Positions 8,226 through 18,521 are shown, numbered from the stretch's first letter. The stretch is DNA of 64,000 bases from Candidatus Woesearchaeota archaeon (GCA_023898365.1 CP060219.1:1067584-1131583), one strand, 5' to 3'. Notes: generated by a model not told the origin, from the letters alone. Numbers and translations: made by a program.

Positions 8226-8263
8226 TGTTCTGACAAACTAAGAGCTTTTTTTAAAGCTTTTGA

Positions 8264-8833
8264 TTACACAAGCACATACATGCGTAATTTGCTTTCTGCC
8301 TCAGGATAGGGATAGAAGCCGCCAGCACACACTTGGTTGCTTTCAGGGATGGTTTGAGGGTCATACATGACTTCATCTGCGCAGATAGTTAGGTCAAAGG
8401 GTGCTTGTCCTGCCTGAATTCCTTTGAGAGGTTTCGCAGCAATATAACGAAACAAGTAATCATCAGGGTTAATGCTTGCAGCAGAGGATCGCTCAAGATT
8501 ATTAATGACTGAAAGCAAGGGATTGCCAAGATTACTTATAGCAAAGTATATGTTTATTTGATCTTCGTTGATATTGCGCACACCAATAACAAAAGGAACT
8601 TCTTTGCCAGGTGAAGTTGACTTCGTTAGATCAAGAACACTAATTGTTTCTTTTTGAAACACCATGGTTTGCTTGAGTTCATTTTGCAATTTTGTATCCA
8701 CTTGTGCAGTAATTGTTATTGAGTTATTTATCAGTTTGCCAAGGAAAAAAAGGGAAAGACCGATAATGAGAAGGCCAAGAACTAAAATGACGATGAAATT
8801 AATACTTAGTTCGAATCCCCGTTTATTGAGCAT
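8264..8833 (-). CDS. Type IV pilin-like surface protein (third pilin-like gene of the cluster)
   Basis: The 189-residue protein starts MLNKRGFELSINF followed by one long hydrophobic helix (about 10-34). Basic residues, Gly, then a hydrophobic helix is the class III signal pattern cut by a prepilin peptidase. The extracellular part (35-189) is a beta-rich domain with 'VPFVIGVRNI' and two Cys near the C-terminus (CADEVMYDP and CAGG). Its start overlaps the end of the upstream pilin-like gene by 11 nt, so translation is coupled. The sequence is related in plan but not closely identical to its two upstream neighbours. Role as filament subunit is inferred. Confidence 0.75.
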   Translation of the reverse strand: MLNKRGFELSINFIVILVLGLLIIGLSLFFLGKLINNSITITAQVDTKLQNELKQTMVFQKETISVLDLTKSTSPGKEVPFVIGVRNINEDQINIYFAISNLGNPLLSVINNLERSSAASINPDDYLFRYIAAKPLKGIQAGQAPFDLTICADEVMYDPQTIPESNQVCAGGFYPYPEAESKLRMYVLV

Positions 8834-9407
8834 ACGTTTCCTCCTGCTGATCTGCGAGGCGCAGATGGTTTTCGCTTATCAACACGCGTCCTTGTAAAAA
8901 TCGTTCAGGAGCAGGATAACGAGCATTACCTTGACCACAAATCACATCATTTTCTGCAGGATCTTCTTTACAGATGTAAAAATTAACTGTGCGCGCACTT
9001 GCTTGAGAATACAAATTTGGCGTTGCGCTAACAAGCCAAAAAAAATAGCCGTTCTGTTCAACAAATGTGCTTGTTGAAATGTAAGAAAGATTAACCTCTT
9101 CTCCTGTTACCAGCAAAAAAAAGTTTGCATCCTCTTCAATGTTCTTGATGCCAAGCCGGAACACAAGAGGCTTGTCAGGATCATAAGTCAGCGACGCATC
9201 AAAGAGTTCAAAATGCTTTCCTTCTCGCTTCATCATATCTTCCATTTGAGCAATTTTTTCGGCAGATAATTCAAAGGAAATATCTTGCGTTGCAACATGA
9301 ATTTTTGAAAAAAGAACAAATCCTCCAATTAGAAGAGTTGCAGCAATAACGATGGAAACTAAGAACTGAAGCGATAAACTAAATGCGCGCGAATCTATTC
9401 GTAGCAC
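8823..9407 (-). CDS. Type IV pilin-like surface protein (second)
   Basis: The 194-residue product opens with MLRIDSRAFSLSLQF and a hydrophobic helix to about residue 34, then an acidic helix 'LSAEKIAQMEDMMKRE' and a beta-rich domain. Like its neighbours it carries 'PLVFRLGIKNI', a strand also seen in the downstream gene as 'VPFVIGVRNI', and a late Cys pair (ICKEDP...ICGQG). The Arg-Ala rather than Arg-Gly at the presumed cleavage site is less standard. It lies 15 nt after the two-TM gene and overlaps the next gene, consistent with one operon. Confidence 0.72.
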   Translation of the reverse strand: MLRIDSRAFSLSLQFLVSIVIAATLLIGGFVLFSKIHVATQDISFELSAEKIAQMEDMMKREGKHFELFDASLTYDPDKPLVFRLGIKNIEEDANFFLLVTGEEVNLSYISTSTFVEQNGYFFWLVSATPNLYSQASARTVNFYICKEDPAENDVICGQGNARYPAPERFLQGRVLISENHLRLADQQEETYAQ

Positions 9408-9422
9408 TGTTTCGAAATCCTC

Positions 9423-9656
9423 CTATTTGACAAAGTTAAACTCTTTAACGAGAAGTAAGGTAAAGAGTAAGAGTAAAACGATGCCGATAAGGATGATGGA
9501 AATGCCAAATTTGAATGAAACAGACATATCAACAAGCTTATAGAAGCCAATCAAGATGATGCCAACGGCAACGACAAGAAACTTATTAAGAACAATTTTT
9601 AATATGTCAAATTCTTCAGCATGCGTTAAATGACGTTTTTGATGATTACTCTTCAT
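9423..9656 (-). CDS. Small two-helix membrane protein of the pilin-like cluster
   Basis: A 77-residue protein with a basic N-terminus (MKSNHQKRHLTHAEEFD) and two membrane helices, about 26-45 and 49-71. No family is recognised. It sits between pilin-like genes with 11-15 nt gaps on both sides and so is probably co-transcribed. A role in anchoring or assembling the pilin-like proteins is a guess from location only. Confidence 0.7.
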   Translation of the reverse strand: MKSNHQKRHLTHAEEFDILKIVLNKFLVVAVGIILIGFYKLVDMSVSFKFGISIILIGIVLLLLFTLLLVKEFNFVK

Positions 9657-9667
9657 AAAGACACCTC

Positions 9668-10189
9668 TTATGTTGAAACAATAAGTGTGATTTGCTCGGT
9701 GCTCATCACATTGTTTGCATTCCCATCTTCAACTGCTTGCAAATTACAAATGTATGATCCAGCTGGAATATTGGACTGATCACTTGCTTTTTTTGCTTCT
9801 AAAAACACACGAAAGCCAACTTTTTCTCCAGGACCAATAGGCTGCGCAATTGCAGTGACCAGAGGATCAAACGTTGCTTGTCCATTCGAGCAACTCAAGA
9901 TGGCAGGTTTCAAATTCGTTTCCGATTGGAACAGATTATAGATGCCAATCTTCAAATCCTCCATCTTCTTTCCGGACTTAATATTGATTTCCGGTTTGTT
10001 AATAACAACAGGGTCACTTGAACTTGGTTCTAGACCAAACTCGAGTAAATTGAAAGGCTCCATTAATGACTCAGTGCCTTTGTCAAAGAAATTTCTCACA
10101 AACGCCATGCCAAGACCTAGCAAAAGTATTGCCATGACCAGCATGACTATAGCATTAATCGACAATGAAAGAGAAGCTTGTTTATTCAT
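9668..10189 (-). CDS. Type IV pilin-like surface protein (first gene of cluster)
   Basis: The 173-residue product begins MNKQASLSLSINAIV with one hydrophobic helix (about 9-30), the class III signal layout shared with the next two pilin-like genes (the 'LSLSIN' / 'ELSIN' / 'LSLSLQF' core recurs). The exterior domain has an immunoglobulin-like 'LKIGIYNLFQ...GPGEKVGFRVFLEA' pattern and two Cys (SCSNG, YICNL). The start at 10189 is chosen for GAGGTGTG just upstream. A TATA-like AAATTTATAAAG at 10239-10250 is the probable cluster promoter. Confidence 0.75.
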   Translation of the reverse strand: MNKQASLSLSINAIVMLVMAILLLGLGMAFVRNFFDKGTESLMEPFNLLEFGLEPSSSDPVVINKPEINIKSGKKMEDLKIGIYNLFQSETNLKPAILSCSNGQATFDPLVTAIAQPIGPGEKVGFRVFLEAKKASDQSNIPAGSYICNLQAVEDGNANNVMSTEQITLIVST

Positions 10190-10301
10190 CGAACACACCT
10201 CGTACGCATACACTCACATCAAAAAAAACAGACAGCTTTCTTTATAAATTTTGCGTTAGAGTCATTGGCTAACTTAGGAAAGAAAATAGACGCTACTTCA
10301 C

Positions 10302-11042
10302 CTATGGCGCCCATTTTCGAAGAAAAGAATGAAGGGATGATTTTTTCTTTGCAAACTGATACGTTCTACAATACTTTTGTAAACGCTCTTCAATATCAGG
10401 AACACCATACAATGCTTCATCACGACGAAAGGCACTTGAGTGGTAGGTGTGCGAATTTCCTGTTGCTTTGAACTTATGTTTCTTGTGAAGCATTTCATGA
10501 TACATAACAAAATCAAGCAAGAGCAAGTCAGGTGCGCCTTGAAAAATAGTAGAAATAGTAATGGTGTTCGTATGGAAGTTAAAATCGCCAAGTTTTGTTG
10601 TTGAAGCAGAGCCCCATTTAAGATTTGGCACCTCCATCATACCACTAAAAAAGCGTTCATTCATCCGATCAAATGATGCTTTTAATTCGTGATCAACAGA
10701 AGTTACGTGAATATAATCTGAAAGTTTTTGAGTGAACGAATGATACAAATCTGTTTCCATCGTTCTAATGCGAAGTTTGTATGCCTTACTAAATAAATGT
10801 TGAAAAAGACCGGTGACAATTTCTTCGCTCACACCAATCCAGGTAGGGCTTACGGAAAAAATGATTTCTGAGGACGTATACCGCACATTTGCATTGTAAT
10901 CAGAAAATTTTGCAGAAAAACGAACACTTATTGGTCGCACATCGTTTTGTTTAATTGCGTAGCGAGCTTTAACAGCGAAGGAAGTGAGTTGTTCTTTTGC
11001 TGCGCGAAGTTCTCTTGGCGAATAGTGCGTCACGAGCATCAT
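10302..11042 (-). CDS. SprT/YgjP-like zinc metallopeptidase
   Basis: A 246-residue protein with a C-terminal zinc-peptidase core: HEMLHKKHK (HExxH, near 180-188), preceded by the 'GSASTTKLGDFNFHTNTITIS' strand-turn typical of SprT/DUF45-like proteins, and a downstream 'HSSAFRRDEALY' that can give the third His ligand. The N-terminal half (1-125) is not recognised. Relatives act on DNA-protein crosslinks or unknown substrates; the target here is open. Its ATG overlaps the aRF1 stop as ATGA, so it is translationally coupled to aRF1, suggesting a link to translation, but this is only positional. Confidence 0.75.
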   Translation of the reverse strand: MMLVTHYSPRELRAAKEQLTSFAVKARYAIKQNDVRPISVRFSAKFSDYNANVRYTSSEIIFSVSPTWIGVSEEIVTGLFQHLFSKAYKLRIRTMETDLYHSFTQKLSDYIHVTSVDHELKASFDRMNERFFSGMMEVPNLKWGSASTTKLGDFNFHTNTITISTIFQGAPDLLLLDFVMYHEMLHKKHKFKATGNSHTYHSSAFRRDEALYGVPDIEERLQKYCRTYQFAKKKSSLHSFLRKWAP

Positions 11043-12145
11043 CCTCGATCATAACGCAAGATAGCAACAATGCCACCCATTGATTTGAGTTGGACTCCTT
11101 CTCGAGTTTCAGTAGAAATAACAGTAACTTCACTTGCAAAAGGTTCCGCGAGACGTTCAAATTCTTCTATGATCTGTTCATCAACACTTTCTGAAAGTAT
11201 GATAAGTTCTACCGCCCCTTGCGAAACTGCTTCTTTAACTTGCTCTTTTCCGTAAGAAACAGATCCTGGTTTTGTTGCAAGGAGTTCAAAAAAACGACTC
11301 ATGACTTTTTTCTCTTTGAACAGATCCTCGCCAGCCAGCAAATCTTCACTTCGCTCAACAAGTTCTTGCACCCCAAAATCGCCCGTATATGAAAGATCTT
11401 TAATACCAATAATCTTTTTTTTCAAAGGATCAAGAATATAATTGCCTTCAACAAAATCATACTTTGTCGGACCCGGACCGCCAACAATTATTCCTTGGAG
11501 TCCTTCAAGTTCGTAAAAAGACGCCTTCATCATTTCAGCAATTTTTTTGTAAAAATCTTTTGCGGCTAATTCCCTGTTTCTTGCAAAACGAACAGATGAT
11601 TGTCCTCCTGCTTTAAATTTTCCAGGAACCTGCGATTGTGCGTCAGCAAGAGGAATGATTGTTTTTCCTTTAAGCAAAGCGATGTTTCCATCGCGCCGAT
11701 CCATAACAACAAGACCGTAGACCTCTTTATCGTCAAGAAGGTCAAGAAGTGGTTCAAGAACAAATTCTTTGTCACAGCGATATAATCGTTGATTTATAGG
11801 AAGTGGTGGTTCAATCCACCATGATTGATAGTCTTGTTGGCCTTCACGCTCGGCAATGTTTCCTGCAAATGCAGCAAGACCATTGGTCGGTGTTCGCTCA
11901 ATACTTTTAAGAAGTTGAATCATTTTTTCAAGCGCAGCAATTACATTATCTCTGGTTGATTTAGATTTGATGTTTGTTGCCGTTCCTTGTTCCTGAGTCA
12001 TTTGATTGAGCACTTTAGTAAGTTCGTATCCTGCAGGAACATAAACCGTGACAAGCTCCGTATGTCTGCCTCGATGATTTTTGAGTTCTGCAACAAACTT
12101 CTTTAAATGGACACGGTCCTTTGTTGAGAGTTTAGCTTCAACCAT
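11039..12145 (-). CDS. prf1: Peptide chain release factor aRF1, minidomain-less
   Basis: The 368-residue protein carries the stop-codon-reading NIKS motif at 58-61 and the catalytic GGQ at 181-183 (KAGGQSSVRFAR), so it should read all three stops and release the peptide. Archaeal aRF1 is usually about 410-420 residues. Here the C-terminal domain goes directly from 'GAVELIILSES' to an EEFERLAE helix and 'VISTETREG', so the Zn-ribbon-like minidomain that normally sits between them is absent. A TATA-like CTTTTTAAAAC near 12164-12174 suggests a leaderless start. It heads a two-gene unit with the SprT-like peptidase. Confidence 0.94.
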   Translation of the reverse strand: MVEAKLSTKDRVHLKKFVAELKNHRGRHTELVTVYVPAGYELTKVLNQMTQEQGTATNIKSKSTRDNVIAALEKMIQLLKSIERTPTNGLAAFAGNIAEREGQQDYQSWWIEPPLPINQRLYRCDKEFVLEPLLDLLDDKEVYGLVVMDRRDGNIALLKGKTIIPLADAQSQVPGKFKAGGQSSVRFARNRELAAKDFYKKIAEMMKASFYELEGLQGIIVGGPGPTKYDFVEGNYILDPLKKKIIGIKDLSYTGDFGVQELVERSEDLLAGEDLFKEKKVMSRFFELLATKPGSVSYGKEQVKEAVSQGAVELIILSESVDEQIIEEFERLAEPFASEVTVISTETREGVQLKSMGGIVAILRYDRG

Positions 12146-12229
12146 ACAGGTCTCAAAATGAGATGAGTTTTAAAAAGATTTACTTCTGCAACATCTAATT
12201 ACAGAAACAAGAAAGAGCAAACCACCTGT

Positions 12230-12556
12230 TTATTTCACGATGTGCTCTTTAAGCAAGAGGAGTTTTTTCTCAATATCAGAAGCATCTTTCCCGGAAAGTG
12301 TTACCGAACCATAAAATCGATGTTGTTCTTTGATTTTTCCATCTACAATAACAAGGTATACTGCGCCTTCTTTGTCTTGACCAATAACTTCATGAGCTAT
12401 TTGACCATCGCCAAAGTCGACGATACGCGTATGAAAATCCTGTGGGTGTGATGCTTTAAGAATAGCAATCATCTTATTGACATCTTTTGTCGTTGCTTCT
12501 TGAAACGTTAAGTATTCAAGATCAGATTCGTTCTTCTTTGAAACTGAAATCTTCAT
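12230..12556 (-). CDS. Hypothetical protein, 108 residues
   Basis: A cytoplasmic protein beginning MKISVSKKNESDLEYL. It has a mixed alpha/beta look: 'VNKMIAILKASHP' helix, 'HTRIVDFGDGQIAHEVI' and 'AVYLVIVDGKIKEQHRFYGSVTL' strands, and a Lys/Leu-rich C-terminal helix. I do not recognise a family. The ATG at 12556 is preferred because a TATA-like CATTTTTAAG lies near 12581-12590, 29 nt upstream; three codons further is an alternative. Single-gene unit between aRF1 and the ParB-like gene. Confidence 0.65.
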   Translation of the reverse strand: MKISVSKKNESDLEYLTFQEATTKDVNKMIAILKASHPQDFHTRIVDFGDGQIAHEVIGQDKEGAVYLVIVDGKIKEQHRFYGSVTLSGKDASDIEKKLLLLKEHIVK

Positions 12557-12620
12557 AACACTCACTGCGTCTTCTTTCGCTTAAAAATGTTTCTACAAAG
12601 AATGGTTTTCGTTCTGCCAC

Positions 12621-13562
12621 TTATGCACCACTTTTTGATTGATATGCTGCACATAATCCAGGGGGAAGAAACCCTTCTGAAACGAGATGGTCGACAGTTT
12701 CTGCAAGAGTAGTTACTGGCTCACTTAATTGAAATTGATGTTCGTAAAATCGTTGCTGTAGTTCAGGAACAGTGTTTGCATCAACATACATGGGAGTTAG
12801 CTCGCCTGTTTCTAAGAGTTCTTTGAAGTAAGCCACATCATCAGCGGATTCGAGCATGAGTGCTGAAACGGGCGTTGCAGCAAGAACACGCGCAATTGAT
12901 TTATGGTGACCATCAATGAGAAGATAGGATTGATCGCGAGTCAGCGTTGCTTGATGAGCAGCATGTAATGAAGCAAACTGTTCTTTACTTTGCGCAACAA
13001 GACGTTCATGTGCATGAGTAACTCGCTCTCGAAGTTGATCAAAACGAGCAAGCTCCGCATCCATTCCTTCTTGAGATAAACAAGTAAAAGCAACAGCATC
13101 AATAATGTCTTTATGTCGTTTGTAGTCTTCCGAATTAACTACTGCTTGTGGAAGGTAGAATGGGCTGAACTGTTGGTCATTCCAAGCACGAGAAAAGTTA
13201 TCCCAGATCATATCATGAACGCCAAATTTTCTCATAAAATACAAACGGGACATTTCTCTTGTCGTGGCCAAACCAACTCCTTGAATGTTAAGAGGAGGTG
13301 CTCCGTCAACAAGCACATACTCATTCGCAAATCGAGTTTGTGCATGAGAAACTCCTTGCAAACTTGTCTCCAAGCTTGCTGCATGTCGCTGAAACGTTTC
13401 TCCATGAAACATTTGTTCCGGATCATTTGCAACAACTATTGCAGGAGGGAGAGATTTTCCTTGAGACAGATCAGTACAATATGCTTCAATCTGATCAACA
13501 TCGGCGCCATCACCTCGTCCTGCAACAACAAGCTGATTTGGAGAAAGTATAAGTTCTTTCAT
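12621..13562 (-). CDS. ParB/Srx-fold-like protein with a large internal insert
   Basis: The 313-residue product starts with 'MKELILSPNQLVVAGRGD' and 'LSQGKSLPPAIVVAND', resembling the first strands of ParB N-terminal domains, and has 'YLLIDGHHKSIARVLAATPVSALM' near 210-234, matching the ParB/Srx DGHHR-type nucleotide-binding box (here GHHK). Between these lies about 150 residues of unrecognised sequence, much longer than usual. No helix-turn-helix or ParA partner is evident, so it is more likely a stand-alone ParB-like enzyme than a chromosome partitioning protein. TATA-like GATTTATAAAC at 13585-13595. Function not assignable. Confidence 0.55.
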   Translation of the reverse strand: MKELILSPNQLVVAGRGDGADVDQIEAYCTDLSQGKSLPPAIVVANDPEQMFHGETFQRHAASLETSLQGVSHAQTRFANEYVLVDGAPPLNIQGVGLATTREMSRLYFMRKFGVHDMIWDNFSRAWNDQQFSPFYLPQAVVNSEDYKRHKDIIDAVAFTCLSQEGMDAELARFDQLRERVTHAHERLVAQSKEQFASLHAAHQATLTRDQSYLLIDGHHKSIARVLAATPVSALMLESADDVAYFKELLETGELTPMYVDANTVPELQQRFYEHQFQLSEPVTTLAETVDHLVSEGFLPPGLCAAYQSKSGA

Positions 13563-13689
13563 AGTAATTCACAAGCAGTGTAAGTTTATAAATCTTACTA
13601 TTTTAACCACTAAGAAGTGGTATTAAATAAAATTGGTGTGGTAATGAAATAAAAAATAAAGTTCACACTACAACCCACAAAATTCATAA

Positions 13690-13706
13690 GAAAAAAAAGA
13701 AAAAAA
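13690..13706 (-). terminator. Poly-U terminator after 23S rRNA
   Basis: On the minus strand the transcript runs into TTTTTTC followed by TTTTTTTTC within 10-25 nt of the outer 23S processing arm. U-rich tracts of this kind terminate archaeal RNA polymerase, with help from FttA. No hairpin is needed or seen directly upstream. Confidence 0.6.
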
Positions 13707-13714
13707 TGAACCAA

Positions 13715-13728
13715 CGTAGGACGTTCCT
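13715..13728 (-). other. 23S processing stem, 3' arm
   Basis: CGTAGGACGTTCCT is the exact reverse complement of 16675-16688. The two arms bracket the 23S gene and would form a 14-bp helix in the precursor. Pairing resumes inward after short mismatches (GAATAAC against GTTATTC), giving a bulge-helix-bulge-like site for the splicing endonuclease, as known for archaeal pre-rRNA. Confidence 0.75.
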
Positions 13729-13739
13729 TGACGAATAAC

Positions 13740-16670
13740 AGATATAAAAAAAGACGAATGAATTAGTAAACGCGTGCTGAATGTCTCGTTGCCTTGACAT
13801 GTACACACCGTTTCTATCAACCCTATGTTCTATAGGCATTCTTGTATCTCTTTTCTAGGAGGGCTTCACGCTTAGATGCTTTCAGCGCTTATCCCCTAAT
13901 GCGTAGCTGCCCGGCCTACCCTGTCGGATAACCGGTAAACCAGTGGCATCGACCTTTCGTTCCTCTCGTACTAAAAAAGCCTTCCTATCAGATACTCCTA
14001 CACTTCCAGTAGATATCATACATACTGCCTCACAGCGTACTGAACCCAGCTCACGATCCCTTTTAATTGGTGAACACCCACACCCTTGGCCGCTTCTGCA
14101 CGGCCAGGATAGGAAGAGCCGACATCGATGTAGCAAGCCGCGCCGTCGATACGAGCTCTCGAGCGCGACAACTCTGTTATCCCCGGAGTAACTTTTCGGT
14201 CAACACTACCCCCCAACAAGGAGAAGTAATGGATCGCTAGACCAATCTTTCGATACTGAAATGGCTCGAGTAACCATCCCAGTTAGGCTTGCTTTTGCTC
14301 TTACACTCTAAAACGGATTTCTGACCCGTCGGAGCAAACCTTTGGGCGCTGTTGATATCCTTTCAACAGCGTGCCGCCCCAGCCAAACTGTCCACCTATC
14401 GCTGTCCCTGCATTGCAGGTCAAGCATGACAAAGCTAAAAGAGTGGTGTTACATCGGCGTCTACACTTGAACTGGCGTCCAAGCTTAAACAACTCCCACT
14501 TACGCTATACAATCAACTTCGCCACACAACAACAGGCTACAGTAAAGTTTCACGGGGTCTTCGCTTCCCACTGGAAGTCTCTGGCCTTTGCACCAGAAAA
14601 GAGTGTTCGGAGGGTTGTAGTTAGGGACAGCAGCGATCTCGTTACGCCATTCATGCAGGCCGTCAATCAAACGGCAAGGCGTTTCGCTACCTTAAGAGAG
14701 TTATAGTTACTCCCGCCGTTTACCAGCTCTTAGCTCCCTTGAAAAGGAGTTTAAAGTACTGGCACTGGGCAGACGTCACCAACTATTCACAGCTTTACAG
14801 CCTAGCAGTTGGTTATGTTTTTGTTAAACAGTCGGACCGCCTTAGTTATTGCACCCTGAGATCGCACACATACATGTACAAAACCAGGGACCCCTTCTAC
14901 CGAAGATACGGGGCTAGATTGCCGAATTCCCTTAACTACATTATCCCTTCACACCTGAGGCTTCTCACCTAGGGGCACCTGTGCCGGTTCTGGGTATAGT
15001 TTCAAAAGATCTGTATTTATTCCCTTTTCAAGGCATCCACGCATCAGCTTAACGATACTTGAGTACCGCTGTTCTTCATGTTGCTCAAATTCTCGCCATG
15101 ACAGCACTCCAATGAGCTGCAAAAATTAACACAACAGACAAGTTGTGTAAGCCTAGCGCGAACAGTCAGAAATAAACCTTGTGTTGCCACGCATACTTTC
15201 GAAGTACCGGAATATTAACCGGTTTCCCTTTCCCTCTCCCTCATGCTATGAGGTGGGTTAGGACTAACTAACTCTTGACTGATGGACATTGTCAAGAAAC
15301 CCTTGCCCTTACGGTGACAGAGGTTCTCACTCTGCTCAGTTCCTACTACCGCCAGGATTTTCATTACCAACGGATCCACTAGCACTCCCATGCTAACTTC
15401 TCATCCGCCGGTACGCCTGCCTACCACACAGCTTGCGCTGGTCTTAAGTATCGGTACATGGTTTAGCCCCGTCCATTTTCGGCGCTTGTAATCTAGACAA
15501 GTAAGCTGTTACGCACTTTTTAAAGAATGGCTGCTTCTAAGCCAACCTCCTTGCTGTCTTTGACTACAAACAACCTTCACCCTTTAACACTTAACCATGA
15601 TTTAGGGACCTTAACTTAAGTCTGGGTTGTTCCCCTTTCGAGACTCAAGCTTACCCCGAGCCTCCGTCTCCCGGAGTCTACGGCGTTAAGGTATTCGGAG
15701 TTGGACAAGAAACCGAAGCTGTTAAGCCCCTAAATTCCCAATCCGTATCTCTACCCCCTTAACTACCTCATCCGAGGCTTGACTACGGCCAAATTTGGCA
15801 GGAACCAGCTATCACCGGACTCGATTGGCTTTTTACCCCTACTCCCAGGTCACAAGAGCACATGCTCGTAGCACCTCTTCAGACCTCCACGACCTATTAC
15901 AGCCGCTTCACCTTGCCCAGGAGTAGATCGTCCGGCTTCGGGTCGCATCCCTGTGACTAATGGCACTTTCATACCACCCCCCTCAGTAAAACTTGCGGGG
16001 CTTTGGTTTCCCTATGGATACTCTTTAACAGATTATCCTCGCCACAGAAATGCACTCCCTGGCACGTTATTCAAAACGCACGATACACACCCCGAAGGGC
16101 GCGTATCCCTCTATAGCTATGAAGTTTCAAGGTCTTTTCACTCTCGATCAAGAGTTCTTTTCAGCTTTCCCTCACGGTACTCGTACACTATCGGACTCGA
16201 CGTATATTTAAGATTGGAAGTTGTTGCCTCCCAGGTTCAGGCCTCATATCCAAGAGACCCTACTCAAGAACAAATCAAAATCCTTTCGCCTTCCTCTACG
16301 GGACTCTCACCCTGTTTCGTGGCCCATTCCAGAGCACTTCAAGTCAGCAAAGTCGGATCAAAAGACTTGCCTTACCACACCACATCTCTACTTACTTACA
16401 TAAGCAGATTCAGTTTGTCTTGTGCTGTTTTCAATCGCCCTTACTCACAGCATCTCAATTGATTTCTTTTCCATCAGGTACTAAGACGTTTCAATTCCCT
16501 GAGTTCCTGTACCTTTCGGTACACATTAGTGAAGTCACATTCAGAAATCCTTGGTTCGCAGATTGCTTGCATCTCCCCAAGGCTTATTGCAGCTTGTCAC
16601 ATCCTTCGTCAGATATCGAGCCAAGCTATCCACTTCATAGCGGAACTGATTTTTATATTTATAGTTATTC
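13740..16670 (-). rRNA. 23S ribosomal RNA
   Basis: Recognised on the minus strand from universal segments: the sarcin-ricin loop AGTACGAGAGGAACG (complement at about 13959-13973), the peptidyl-transferase region, and the 5' segment with GATGAAGG-like GACGAAGGATGTGACAAGC near 16600-16625. Length of about 2.93 kb is normal for archaea, so no long intron or intervening sequence is present. Ends are estimated from the flanking processing stem and are uncertain by about 15 nt. It is the last gene of the 16S-tRNA-Ala-23S operon; no 5S follows. Long open frames inside it are not genes. Confidence 0.95.
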
Positions 16671-16674
16671 TTCC

Positions 16675-16688
16675 AGGAACGTCCTACG
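16675..16688 (-). other. 23S processing stem, 5' arm
   Basis: Perfect 14-nt complement of 13715-13728, located just upstream of the mature 23S 5' end. See the 3' arm entry for the pairing. Confidence 0.75.
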
Positions 16689-16783
16689 CGGCTCATAAAA
16701 ATGAACATGATAATCGAACATTTCTCCCCAAGACAACAAAGAACATTCTCTGTCGCCCAAAGTAAATAATGAATATGAAAAAG

Positions 16784-16892
16784 TGGACTCGTCGGGACTT
16801 TCACGCGGACGTGAGTATACTCACAAGCCACTTTTGAACCCGAGGCCCCTGCTGTGCAAGAGCAGTGCTCTACCAGACTGAGCTACGAGCCC
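16784..16892 (-). tRNA. tRNA-Ala (TGC) with an intron in the T-loop
   Basis: From 16892 the minus strand gives acceptor GGGCTCG, TA, D-arm GCTC/GAGC, anticodon arm CTGCT-CTTGCAC-AGCAG (anticodon TGC), a 5-nt variable loop, and T-stem TCGGG. The 3' half CCCGA and CGAGTCC is displaced by 35 nt. After removal of 16798-16832 the T-loop is TTCAAAT and all four stems close. The acceptor has the G3-U70 pair that identifies tRNA-Ala. The CCA end is not encoded. It lies in the 16S-23S spacer, the usual archaeal place for tRNA-Ala. Confidence 0.92.
16798..16832 (-). other. 35-nt T-loop intron of tRNA-Ala with BHB motif
   Basis: Exon bases TTCA pair with intron bases TGAA to form a 4-bp central helix. 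It is flanked by 3-nt bulges AAA and AGT, an outer helix GGG/CCC (the T-stem) and an inner helix GTGG/CCGC that continues in a GTGAG/CTCAC hairpin. Cutting each bulge after its second base leaves a normal 7-nt T-loop. The intron sits between positions 59 and 60, not at the canonical 37/38. Confidence 0.85.
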
Positions 16893-16912
16893 ACAAGTAA
16901 AAAAGGAAAGAG

Positions 16913-16927
16913 AAGCTGCCAAGAAAA
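16913..16927 (-). other. 16S processing stem, 3' arm
   Basis: AAGCTGCCAAGAAAA (plus strand) is the exact reverse complement of 18522-18536. The pair brackets the 16S gene but leaves tRNA-Ala outside. Further imperfect pairing (GGAAAG against CTTTCC) extends the helix outward. Confidence 0.75.
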
Positions 16928-16969
16928 ATGAAAATGAATAATACTAAATGTTTCTTTTAAAAAAAAAGA

Positions 16970-18433
<1,464 letters not shown>

Positions 18434-18521
18434 TTTTTTAACGATCCTAGTACAATCGCTTTTTAAGAAATTAACGTCACAGATATATGATGATACATGC
18501 ACATGCATCATCTTTGCAACC

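Noticed and set aside
8264..8833. Idea that the pilin-like genes are archaellins
   Set aside because: No fla/arl genes (ArlI, ArlJ, ArlF/G) are nearby and the exterior domains do not resemble archaellin; kept as generic pilin-like.
15953..16462. 169-residue open frame on the plus strand
   Set aside because: It lies antisense to 23S rRNA; frames of this kind arise from structured rRNA sequence and have no supporting start signals.
13740..16670. Possible intron in 23S rRNA
   Set aside because: Estimated length of about 2.93 kb is normal for archaeal 23S and no LAGLIDADG-type frame interrupts it.
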